7,233 nucleotides of DNA. It comes from Nitrospira sp. GTDB lineage: Bacteria; UBA9089; CG2-30-40-21; SBAY01. Positions 1 through 6,112 of this stretch are shown in pieces. The position numbers and the translations under genes were made by a program. Each line of letters begins with the position of its first letter. Position 1 is the stretch's first letter. The notes beneath the pieces are model-generated. The model ran no database searches, was not told the DNA's origin, and saw only the letters and a program-made list of their open reading frames with translations. The stretch is taken from NCBI GenBank assembly GCA_005239945.1, contig SBAY01000267.1, positions 1-7,233 of the forward strand, given 5' to 3'.

Positions 1-94
1 ATTACCGAAGAGCCGTGTGAGGGAAAACCTCAAGCACGGTTCTGTGAGGGGCATTAAGCAATTAAAAGGAGGTTGTTGAATATGTCTACTCGAC
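1..94 (+). ncRNA. Group II intron 3' end (domains V and VI)
   Basis: This is the catalytic tail of a group II self-splicing intron; the 5' part and any reverse transcriptase lie outside the window. Domain V spans 10-42: GAGCCGUG (10-17) pairs with CACGGUUC (35-42), U18 pairs with A32, and GAGG (19-22) pairs with CCUC (28-31). The two-base bulge A33-G34 and the catalytic triad AGC (11-13) are present. Domain VI spans 46-91: GAG (46-48) pairs with CUC (89-91), GGGCAU (49-54) with AUGUCU (82-87), and AGCAA (57-61) with UUGUU (73-77). A88 is left bulged, exactly 7 nt from the end, as expected for the branch-point adenosine. The terminus CUACUCGAC is typical of bacterial introns and ends in the expected AY. 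One oddity is that the domain V loop is GAAAA, five bases instead of a GNRA tetraloop, giving 33 nt rather than the usual 34. This could be a tolerated variant or early decay. Confidence 0.87.
67..72 (+). promoter_or_regulatory. Shine-Dalgarno AGGAGG inside intron domain VI loop
   Basis: A perfect AGGAGG lies 9 nt before the ATG at 82. This spacing makes ATG82 the best start for the unspliced transcript. The in-frame TTG codons at 73 and 76 are too close to the site. The motif sits in the apical loop (62-72) of the predicted domain VI hairpin, so it would be exposed, while the ATG itself is paired in the lower stem with CAU (52-54). Confidence 0.6.
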
Positions 95-876
95 AAAAAG
101 GTATAATAGGTGAAGTTTTGGTTAGTATGGCATTACTACTTACTACAACTGTTGCTAAGGCAACAACATATGTGAGTGGTACCCAGACAGGTACATGGGA
201 TTTAGGAGGAAGTCCTTATGTGGTTACTGGGACTGTAACTGTGCCTGAAGGGTCAGGTTTGACTATTAACTCTGGAGTAATAGTCAAATTTGCTACTAAC
301 ACATCTTTAATTATTTATGGAGTGTTAACTGCTGTTGGTACACCGGATGGGACGATTACTTTTACATCTAATGCGGCTACGCCTACTGCAGGTGATTGGA
401 ATGGCATTAAATTTAGTGGTAGTCAGAGTAAAGGAACAATTTCCTATTGCTTTATCCAATATGCTCAGCAAGGAATATATTTAGATAATGTAAGTGGAAT
501 TGTGATAACAGATAATATTATTCGTTATAATAAAGGTAAAAATGGTGCTGAGGGAAGTTATGATCACAAAGGGCTCACTGGAGAGATAGGAGTAGGTATT
601 TACTTTATTTCTTCTAATAATAATACTATTGAACGAAACACTATTTCAAATAATCAAGGTGGAGTTGGAGGAATAGGAACTTATATTAATAATATTCCTG
701 AACAAGGTGGAAATGGAGGTATAGGAAGTGGACTATATCTGTTACAATCAATGAATAATACGATAAGAAAAAATGTCATTTATAATAATAGTGGGGGAAA
801 AGGAGGTTCTGGATCTCCATATTCGTGGGGAGGTTCTGGTGGAAACGGAGGTAATGGTTGTGGAATTTATTTGTAG
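82..876 (+). CDS. N-terminal part of secreted glycine-rich beta-helix protein (ends at TAG)
   Basis: This is the 264-residue N-terminal fragment of a giant secreted protein. Residues 1-27 form a signal peptide: basic R4/K6, a hydrophobic core, and an A-K-A site giving cleavage before T28. Residues ~38-90 resemble the entry cap of a right-handed parallel beta-helix (GTVTVPEGSGLTI, GVIVKF, LIIYGVLTAVG). Residues from ~115 on are beta-helix coils of the type NNTIxxNxIxNNxGGxGG...GxGIYL, with GIY/GLY landmarks at residues 172, 217 and 261. The start at ATG82 was chosen for its AGGAGG at 67-72, but this ATG lies inside the group II intron. The first residues (MSTR) are therefore intron-derived, and the native start is probably in an exon upstream. 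The reading frame stops at TAG 874-876 in the middle of a repeat and continues in the same frame afterwards, so this is not a natural C-terminus. The specific ligand or function is unknown. Confidence 0.75.
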   Translation: MSTRQKGIIGEVLVSMALLLTTTVAKATTYVSGTQTGTWDLGGSPYVVTGTVTVPEGSGLTINSGVIVKFATNTSLIIYGVLTAVGTPDGTITFTSNAATPTAGDWNGIKFSGSQSKGTISYCFIQYAQQGIYLDNVSGIVITDNIIRYNKGKNGAEGSYDHKGLTGEIGVGIYFISSNNNTIERNTISNNQGGVGGIGTYINNIPEQGGNGGIGSGLYLLQSMNNTIRKNVIYNNSGGKGGSGSPYSWGGSGGNGGNGCGIYL

Positions 877-2085
877 AATTCCAAGGAAAATATTATTGAA
901 GATAATACTATAAGCGAAAATCAAGGTGGTGAAGGGGGAACGCCTTATAATGATGCACTTTGGGGCATTAAAGGTATTTCTGCTGGAATTTATCTCGGTA
1001 GTTATTCCATAACTAATAATATACAAAGAAATATTATTAACAATACCAATAACATTGTAGGAAGAGGTATATATGGAGTTTATATAGAAAAGGATAGCTT
1101 CAATAACATAATTGATACCACTAATACTTATAAAGGAGAACAAATTCATTATTACTATAACCAGTCAGGGCTTATAATTGAAAATCAAGAACTTACAGGT
1201 TCTGCGACTACAAATTATGGGAAGATTACACTTATACAATGTTCTGATTTTACTATCAGAAACAATACTATTCAAGGTGGAAGAGGAGTTAATGGAATAA
1301 CTCTACATGTGTATTCAACCTCAAGGGAACATGCAGGAGAACCAGGTGCAGGAATATATATATTAGAGTCCAATAATGTTAGAGTTATATCCAATGATAT
1401 TTTTGATAATTTAGGTGGAGCTGGAGGTATGGGGAGAGCGGTATCTCACAATGGTAACGGAGGGATAGGAACAGGGATTTATATAGGTTTTTCGACTAAT
1501 TGTGTTATTACAGAAAATAAAATTTTTGCCAACAAAGGAGGGTCAGGAGGACATAGTAGGGGTCATGGAGGGGCAAATTATGGAGGTCTAGGAGCAGGGA
1601 TATATTTGACTTCATCTTCAAATAATACTATTGGAACAAATACTATTAACAATAGTGAAGGTGGAGTGGGAGGTAATTCTGACGGGTATGGTTCACCCAG
1701 TCCTGGTGGAATAGGAGCAGGTATCTATCTTTATTCTGCATCTAATAATATGATAGTAGCCAATACATTAATAGGATTTAAAGGTGCAACGGGAGGTTAT
1801 TATGGAGGTGGTACACAGTTTAATAGTGGAGCAGAAGGAGGTAAAGGGGCTGGAATATACTTATATTTATCTTTAAATAATCTGTTAAAAGGAAATAATA
1901 TCTCAAAGTGTAAGGGAGGTGATGGAGGTGGAGGCTATTATGCAGGCCCAGGATGGCCGGGAGCAGGGGTAGGTATTTATGCATATTTATCAAATAATAA
2001 TGTTATTGAAAATCAGTCTATTTCTGATAATAATGGAGGTAATGTAAGGAGTGGAGGCAAAGGAATAGGTATTTGGTGTGATTTT
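595..2085 (+). repeat. Tandem glycine-rich beta-helix repeats (~41 aa, GxGIYL..SxNNTI)
   Basis: These are tandem coding repeats with the consensus G-x-G-I-Y-[LI]-x-x-S-x-N-N-x-I-x-x-N-x-I-x-N-N-x-G-G-x-G-G. The GIY/GLY/GVY/GIW landmarks fall at nt 595, 730, 862, 985, 1075, 1351, 1474, 1597, 1720, 1852, 1972 and 2068. Spacing is exactly 123 nt (41 codons) for four intervals (862-985, 1351-1474, 1474-1597, 1597-1720), and 120, 132 or 135 nt for several others. The stretch 1075-1351 is irregular. The Asn ladders and hydrophobic I/V positions fit turns of a right-handed parallel beta-helix (PbH1/NosD-like), with Gly-rich loops inserted between turns. The amber codon lies immediately after the third landmark. 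Confidence 0.8.
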
Positions 2086-5000
2086 TCTTCTTTAACCATT
2101 ATGGAAACTACAATTGGTACAAATAGTGCTTATGGAACTTATGGTATTTATTGTACAGGGAGTTCTTCTCCTACCATAGGGTCAACTACCATATTCAATA
2201 ATCTATATGGGATTTATATCTCCTCACCCGCTAATCTTATAATTCATAACAGCCAAATTTATAATAATTTAAATTATGGGATATATAATGCTGGAACTCC
2301 CACTATCGTAGATGCCAAAAATAATTGGTGGGGGAATGAAACAGGTCCAAATGATACCTCCACTGGTCCGCCAGATTATAATCCGTATGGAACGGGGGAT
2401 AAAATAAGCGATTATGTTGCCTATAGACCATGGAAAGGATTAAGATGGATTACTATCTTACCTACATCTGGAACTATAGGAACCATTGTAACTATACAAG
2501 GAGTTAGTTATCGAGCTACTGAATCTGTTCAAATAGACTTTGGTAATACTCTTACTATAGCCATAGCTACCACAGATGCCCTGGGTAATTTTAATACTAT
2601 ATTTGAAGTTAACACTCAACCTTATGGGCTTACTACAATCAAAGCTACTGGATTAAGTAATCAGATGTATACTGAGGCTACTTTCTTTATCCAGCCAAAC
2701 ATTATTTTTGCCTCGCCTACTACAGGGACGGTAGGAGCGATGCTAACCGTAAAGGGTAATGGCTTTGGTGCGAGTGAATCTATACATATTTTATTTGGTA
2801 CTACTGGAACTGTTAGTGCTACTGTGTCAGATTCCTTGGGTAGGCTTGCTACTACATTTATAGTCAATAGCCAGCCTTATGGGACAACTACAATTAAAGT
2901 GATAGGAGTTAATACTCAAGCAGAAGCTATGGATTACTTTTTTATACATCCAAGTATTATCTTATTAACTCCTTGCATAGGCACTGTTGGTAGTTTTGTT
3001 ACAGTAGCAGGTAATGGCTTTGGTAAGATGGAGGCTATACGGCTTGATTTTGGGACGAGTTTCAATATCTGTATGGTTAGTTCAACTATGGATGGCACAT
3101 TTATTACTGTCTTTACCATTGACACTCAACCTTACGGCACTACCTCAATTATTGCGACTGGACTTATTTCTGTTTCAAAGGCTTTTGTCTTGTTTAGAAT
3201 TGTACCCAGGATTACGGTTATACCGACATCAGGTCAAGTAGGGAGTCTTGTTACAGTTGCGGGTAATGGTTTTGGGGTAACGGAATTAGTCGTGATTGAA
3301 TTTGGTACTACCCCTACTATTGCTTTATGTACTACTAATGCTTTTGGTGAATTTCAAGTAGCCTTTACAACAGATAGTCAGGAAATCGGGACAACTATTA
3401 TTGTTGCTTGTGGTTTGATGACTAATGCCTATGCCATGGCACATTTTATTATGCTACCACCAACTACTTTAAAAATTACTCCTGGTTTGCAAAATATAGG
3501 TATTGGCACAGAATTTATATCACAAGTTGAGATAATGGATGTCCAACGGATGATTACGGCTAAAATACATCTTAACTTTAATCCAAATATACTTGAGTTA
3601 CAGGAAATTGGAAGTGGTACATTTCCGTCCGGCGGTATGGTGGTAAAAAAATATGATAATATTACGGGGGAAATAGATTATTTTGTTGGATTACTCACGG
3701 GTTCTGCTACTGGGTCCGGGATACTTTGTACATTAAAATTTAAGGCAAAGGCAGGTGGAACATCAGCTATTACTTTTGACTTTGCTGATGACCGTATAAC
3801 AAGATTAAAAGATATGGATGGTAATATTCCATTCAATAAAGAAGAGGCATTATATCGCATCATTACCAGGATTGAAGTTAAGCCTAAGGATAAAGTAATA
3901 AAGGCAGATGAGCGAATCGATTATCAATGTCTGGCTCATTGTGGTAATTTAGAACTTGATGTTACCGGCTCGACCACTTTTACGGCAACAGGCGGTGGTG
4001 AGTTTACACTTAATAATTTTCTGGCAAAATATATGGGGGTATGTACAATTCAAGGTAATTATCTTGGATTTATTGGCACAACATCTGTCATTGTTATTCC
4101 GGGAACTCCAACTACATTACTATATATCTCCGGGAATAACCAGGTTAATACCTGCACACTTACTCTAAAAGAACCCTTTGTGGTTAAGGTAGTCGATAAA
4201 TATAGTAATCCATGCAATAATGTAAATGTCCATTGGGAAATTATTGAAATACCAAGCGGTGCTACAGGTTATTCTATATCTGCAACTATGACTACCACCA
4301 ATATTGAAGGGATAACCGCATCTTCGTTCACATTAGGCACAGAACCACCTGGAACATATACTATTCATGCTAGCTCAACCGGGTTATCTAATTCACCATA
4401 TATATTTATTGCCCATTCATTAAGACGATTTGGTAATATAGCTGGTTTTTGTTTCCTTGATTTTGGCACAAGGTTAGGTACTTCTTCACAAATTCAGGTA
4501 ACGATTATCCAGACAGGTGCAACAACAACTACTAATGAATCCTCTTACTTTATATTTGAAACTATCCCGGTAGGTAGTTATACCCTTTATTTTGATACTC
4601 ATGGTGCTGCACCTGAAGAAGTAGGTGGAGTATGTATCAGTCAGACACAATTTGAGAATACCACCTTCATAGGAACAATCACCCTCTTAACCGGTGATGT
4701 AAATAATGATGGGAAGGTAAATATGGAAGATTGGCCAGGATTTGTAGATGCATTTTTTAAACAAGAAGGTGATATTGGCTGGGATGAGGCTCAAAATGCA
4801 GATTTTAATCAGGATGGTCGTGTGGACGATGAGGATTTTATTATCTTTAGAAAGAATTTTGGGGAAGGAAGGAGTAAAGTAATCCAAAAAACCAGTATTC
4901 TTAAACCTGTCTCAGATAAGAGAATAGAATTGTCATTTGATCTTGAAACGCTTGAGGGAGTAAATATAAACGACTTGCGTATTGGGAATATCATTTATCT

Positions 5001-5742
5001 TAAGGTATCTATTAGTGAGGCAGAAAATTTCTTAGGTGGTGAGGTTCATTTATCTTTTAATCCAAATGTATTAGAGGTAGTCAATGTCCCTGTTCCTTCT
5101 CCTATTATGCCTGCTTCAAAGATGAATATGAAAAGGATACCGGCTAATGAAGGGATTAGAATTCAACCTGGAGATTATCCAGTAAATGAATCATATGAGT
5201 TAATAAATAAGGTAGATAATTCTGCAGGTAAGATTGATTATGCGGTTGGTGTATTTGAGCCACAAACACAGGATAAAGGAGTATTGGCTATTGTGCCATT
5301 CAGGATAAAGACTTCTGGGGCATCTTCTAAGATTGAGTTTAACTTTGTCCCGGAAGATAATCGCGAAACAATGTTTATCGAAAGAACCCAGGATGTGGAA
5401 GAGAAACCAGTAGATATAAGACCTGATGTATCAACGGATGAGATGATTATTAATGTGCCAAGAGTATTTAATAATTTCGATAGCTCTTTTGTTTATCCAA
5501 ATCCTGTGCGTAAAGGGAATATCGTAACCTTTGCCGAGCTACCAAACTCTAAACCAATTATACTAAAAATATTTAATATAACTGGTGAATTAGTTCGGGA
5601 AGAACTGAAAATTTCAAATCCTACTAGTATTACTTGGGATTTACGAAATAAGGATAACGAATATGTTACCTCAGGAATTTACATATATCTATTAGAATAT
5701 GAAGGTTCAACCAAGAAAGGGAAAATCGGGGTAATAAAATAA
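1309..5742 (+). CDS. C-terminal part of giant surface protein: beta-helix, IPT-like repeats, cohesin, dockerin, sorting domain
   Basis: This is the main open stretch after the amber codon, 1,477 residues from a GTG at 1309. The frame is open from 877, and no convincing ribosome binding site precedes 1309, so this start is only the first candidate and the true protein probably continues from the N-terminal half. In order, at nucleotide positions: more glycine-rich beta-helix coils (GIY landmarks at 1351, 1474, 1597, 1720, 1852, 1972, 2068) closing with NNWWG (2320-2334); four IPT/TIG-like repeats (2449-3462); cohesin-like domain 1 (3469-3864); Ig-like region (3868-4410); carboxypeptidase-regulatory-like domain (4432-4689); dockerin (4693-4872); cohesin-like domain 2 (~4975-5394); and a C-terminal sorting domain beginning FVYPNPVRKGN (5488-5739). 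The stop is TAA. If translated alone it would lack a signal peptide and could not be exported. A role in surface display or in binding carbohydrate or partner proteins is inferred from the domains; no catalytic domain is visible. Confidence 0.8.
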   Translation: MYSTSREHAGEPGAGIYILESNNVRVISNDIFDNLGGAGGMGRAVSHNGNGGIGTGIYIGFSTNCVITENKIFANKGGSGGHSRGHGGANYGGLGAGIYLTSSSNNTIGTNTINNSEGGVGGNSDGYGSPSPGGIGAGIYLYSASNNMIVANTLIGFKGATGGYYGGGTQFNSGAEGGKGAGIYLYLSLNNLLKGNNISKCKGGDGGGGYYAGPGWPGAGVGIYAYLSNNNVIENQSISDNNGGNVRSGGKGIGIWCDFSSLTIMETTIGTNSAYGTYGIYCTGSSSPTIGSTTIFNNLYGIYISSPANLIIHNSQIYNNLNYGIYNAGTPTIVDAKNNWWGNETGPNDTSTGPPDYNPYGTGDKISDYVAYRPWKGLRWITILPTSGTIGTIVTIQGVSYRATESVQIDFGNTLTIAIATTDALGNFNTIFEVNTQPYGLTTIKATGLSNQMYTEATFFIQPNIIFASPTTGTVGAMLTVKGNGFGASESIHILFGTTGTVSATVSDSLGRLATTFIVNSQPYGTTTIKVIGVNTQAEAMDYFFIHPSIILLTPCIGTVGSFVTVAGNGFGKMEAIRLDFGTSFNICMVSSTMDGTFITVFTIDTQPYGTTSIIATGLISVSKAFVLFRIVPRITVIPTSGQVGSLVTVAGNGFGVTELVVIEFGTTPTIALCTTNAFGEFQVAFTTDSQEIGTTIIVACGLMTNAYAMAHFIMLPPTTLKITPGLQNIGIGTEFISQVEIMDVQRMITAKIHLNFNPNILELQEIGSGTFPSGGMVVKKYDNITGEIDYFVGLLTGSATGSGILCTLKFKAKAGGTSAITFDFADDRITRLKDMDGNIPFNKEEALYRIITRIEVKPKDKVIKADERIDYQCLAHCGNLELDVTGSTTFTATGGGEFTLNNFLAKYMGVCTIQGNYLGFIGTTSVIVIPGTPTTLLYISGNNQVNTCTLTLKEPFVVKVVDKYSNPCNNVNVHWEIIEIPSGATGYSISATMTTTNIEGITASSFTLGTEPPGTYTIHASSTGLSNSPYIFIAHSLRRFGNIAGFCFLDFGTRLGTSSQIQVTIIQTGATTTTNESSYFIFETIPVGSYTLYFDTHGAAPEEVGGVCISQTQFENTTFIGTITLLTGDVNNDGKVNMEDWPGFVDAFFKQEGDIGWDEAQNADFNQDGRVDDEDFIIFRKNFGEGRSKVIQKTSILKPVSDKRIELSFDLETLEGVNINDLRIGNIIYLKVSISEAENFLGGEVHLSFNPNVLEVVNVPVPSPIMPASKMNMKRIPANEGIRIQPGDYPVNESYELINKVDNSAGKIDYAVGVFEPQTQDKGVLAIVPFRIKTSGASSKIEFNFVPEDNRETMFIERTQDVEEKPVDIRPDVSTDEMIINVPRVFNNFDSSFVYPNPVRKGNIVTFAELPNSKPIILKIFNITGELVREELKISNPTSITWDLRNKDNEYVTSGIYIYLLEYEGSTKKGKIGVIK
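2449..3462 (+). repeat. Four tandem IPT/TIG-like domain repeats (~85 aa)
   Basis: Four consecutive units start at nt 2449, 2701, 2956 and 3211, spaced 252, 255 and 255 nt. The shared pattern is I-x-x-x-P-T-S-G-T-V-G-x-x-V-T-V-x-G-N-G-F-G-x-x-E-x-[IV]-x-[IL]-x-F-G-T, then T-D-x-x-G-x-F, then D-T-Q-P-Y-G-T-T-x-I-x-A-x-G-L. This matches the immunoglobulin-like IPT/TIG fold seen in bacterial surface proteins. The units probably serve as stalk or spacer modules between the beta-helix and the cohesin/dockerin region. Similarity is also visible at the DNA level (for example around GTTACAGT..CGGGTAATGG), which suggests duplication. Confidence 0.75.
3469..3864 (+). other. Cohesin-like domain 1 (protein domain)
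   Basis: The segment has the features of a cohesin-type beta-sandwich: an opening with G-T-E-F-I-S-Q-V-E-I, then A-K-I-H-L-N-F-N-P-N-I-L-E-L-Q-E-I, then G-E-I-D-Y-F-V-G-L-L and G-I-L-C-T-L-K-F-K-A. Cohesins bind dockerins; in non-cellulosomal bacteria such domains are common in surface proteins of unknown partner. The assignment rests on the FNPxxLEL and LxFKA signatures and is moderately secure. Confidence 0.7.
4693..4872 (+). other. Type I dockerin domain (protein domain)
   Basis: Two calcium-binding, EF-hand-like segments are visible: GDVNNDGKVNMEDW (Asp/Asn at loop positions 1, 3, 5) and ADFNQDGRVDDEDF, separated by about 30 residues. This is the classic duplicated dockerin repeat. It probably binds Ca2+ and a cohesin, either in another protein or one of the two cohesin-like domains of the same polypeptide. 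Confidence 0.88.
4975..5394 (+). other. Cohesin-like domain 2 (protein domain)
   Basis: The signature repeats that of the first copy: I-Y-L-K-V-S-I-S-E-A near the start, G-G-E-V-H-L-S-F-N-P-N-V-L-E-V-V, G-K-I-D-Y-A-V-G-V-F, and V-L-A-I-V-P-F-R-I-K. It is placed between the dockerin and the C-terminal sorting domain. It contains a longer insertion after the FNPNVLEV strand (about nt 5080-5220) than the first copy does. Confidence 0.68.
5488..5739 (+). other. C-terminal T9SS-like sorting / FlgD-Ig-like domain (protein domain)
   Basis: The last ~84 residues begin FVYPNPVRKGN and continue with I-L-K-I-F-N-I-T-G-E-L-V-R, W-D-L-R-N-K-D-N-E-Y-V-T-S-G-I-Y-I-Y and a basic KKGKIGVIK end. This is the pattern of type A sorting domains of the type IX secretion system and of related FlgD-Ig-like C-terminal domains in candidate phyla. 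It implies outer-membrane translocation and surface attachment if a matching secretion system exists, which this window cannot show. Confidence 0.75.
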
Positions 5743-5749
5743 TTCGGGG

Positions 5750-5767
5750 ACAGTCTATCTACCTGAA
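5750..5767 (+). repeat. 18-nt direct repeat, copy 1
   Basis: ACAGTCTATCTACCTGAA occurs here, eight bases after the stop codon of the giant gene, and again identically at 7214-7231. It is flanked by a 7-nt direct repeat TCGGGGA (5744-5750 and 5771-5777). It looks like part of the arm of the repeat family described at 7043-7233. Confidence 0.8.
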
Positions 5768-5790
5768 AAGTCGGGGAATTTTTGGATTGC

Positions 5791-6058
5791 GTAACCGCTC
5801 AGTGAACGGTGGGATTACCTATTTGGAAGCCTCAACGAGTTTGAGGATTTCTCGGCGAACAAGTTCAAAACCTCTACATCTAACTATATTGTGTAACGCA
5901 ACTCGTTAAGTGCCTTTTCCCCCAAACAAGTTTGGGCTTCCGTTTCCCACGATGTTGGAAGCCTCAACGAGTTTGAGGATATTGTGCTCCCTCCTTGTTC
6001 CTCTCCGAAACGGTCTAAAACAAAGAACAGATTTCTCCACCAATTACTGAGTAGTTAC
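5791..6058. repeat. MITE-like element bounded by inverted GTAACYRCTCAGT ends
   Basis: GTAACCGCTCAGT (5791-5803) and ACTGAGTAGTTAC (6046-6058, the reverse complement of GTAACTACTCAGT) are inverted copies matching at 11 of 13 positions and 268 bp apart end to end. The 5' copy is also part of an imperfect palindrome, ACCGCTCAGTGAACGGT (5794-5810, one mismatch). There is no gene inside, only secondary repeats. This is a non-autonomous repeat element or a recurring structured intergenic unit; no transposase or target duplication was identified. Confidence 0.5.
5823..5980. repeat. BIME-like cluster of hairpin repeats
   Basis: A 26-nt sequence occurs identically at 5823-5848 and 5955-5980. Its core is a hairpin, CCTCAA-N5-TTGAGG, preceded by TTGGAAG. 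A third, diverged copy lies in inverted orientation at 5921-5941: CCCAAA-CAAG-TTTGGG followed by CTTCC. GGCTTCC (5935-5941) and GGAAGCC (5957-5963) make the two neighbouring units face each other as in REP/BIME elements. AACTCGTT (5900-5907) is a further inverted match to the AACGAGTT core. Confidence 0.65.
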
Positions 6059-6112
6059 TTACGACAGAAAATCTCCAGGTTGTTAGGGGTATTAGAGAAA
6101 GGGTTTCTCTTC

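Larger units (their letters stand above)
82..5742 (+). pseudogene. Full-length giant secreted beta-helix/cohesin/dockerin gene interrupted by one in-frame TAG
   Basis: Reading straight through the TAG at 874-876 gives one frame of 1,886 codons before the TAA at 5740-5742. Residues 266-409, between the stop and the next GTG (nt 877-1308), contain no other stop and carry the same repeats (GIYLGSYSITNN, GVYIEKDSFNNI), so the two halves were one gene. The gene is doubly disturbed: a group II intron end abuts its 5' end, and a nonsense codon lies at residue 265. If the intron splices and the amber codon is read through or is a sequencing error, the gene could still be functional. If not, it is a recent pseudogene. 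The rest of the frame is intact over more than 1,600 codons, which argues against long-standing decay. Whether to call it a pseudogene is a judgement. Confidence 0.6.

Noticed and set aside
102..107. Perfect TATAAT box just inside the predicted exon
   Set aside because: No acceptable -35 hexamer at 16-18 nt, and it would only serve an ATG at 127 with no ribosome binding site. In AT-rich DNA such a hexamer is expected by chance.
874..876. Genome-wide amber reassignment (TAG as Gln or Pyl)
   Set aside because: Only one in-frame TAG occurs in about 2,170 codons of the two large genes, which is far too few for a reassigned codon in common use. A single mutation or an error is simpler, so it is kept only as an alternative.
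748..1149. Minus-strand 133-codon ORF
   Set aside because: It lies opposite the beta-helix repeats; its Ile/Ser/Asn-rich composition is the mirror of the Asn/Ile-rich repeats. It has no ribosome binding site or family signature.
1309..1311. Genuine independent start of a second gene at GTG 1309
   Set aside because: No Shine-Dalgarno sequence at the right distance, no signal peptide, and the same-frame repeats continue upstream without interruption to the TAG.
595..2085. CRISPR-like or satellite DNA array
   Set aside because: The repeats are diverged at DNA level, keep one reading frame and show a protein-level consensus. They are coding repeats.
5741..5783. Intrinsic terminator for the giant gene from AATTC/GAATT followed by TTTTT
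   Set aside because: The stem is only five AT-rich base pairs with a loop of about 30 nt; it is not a stable terminator hairpin.
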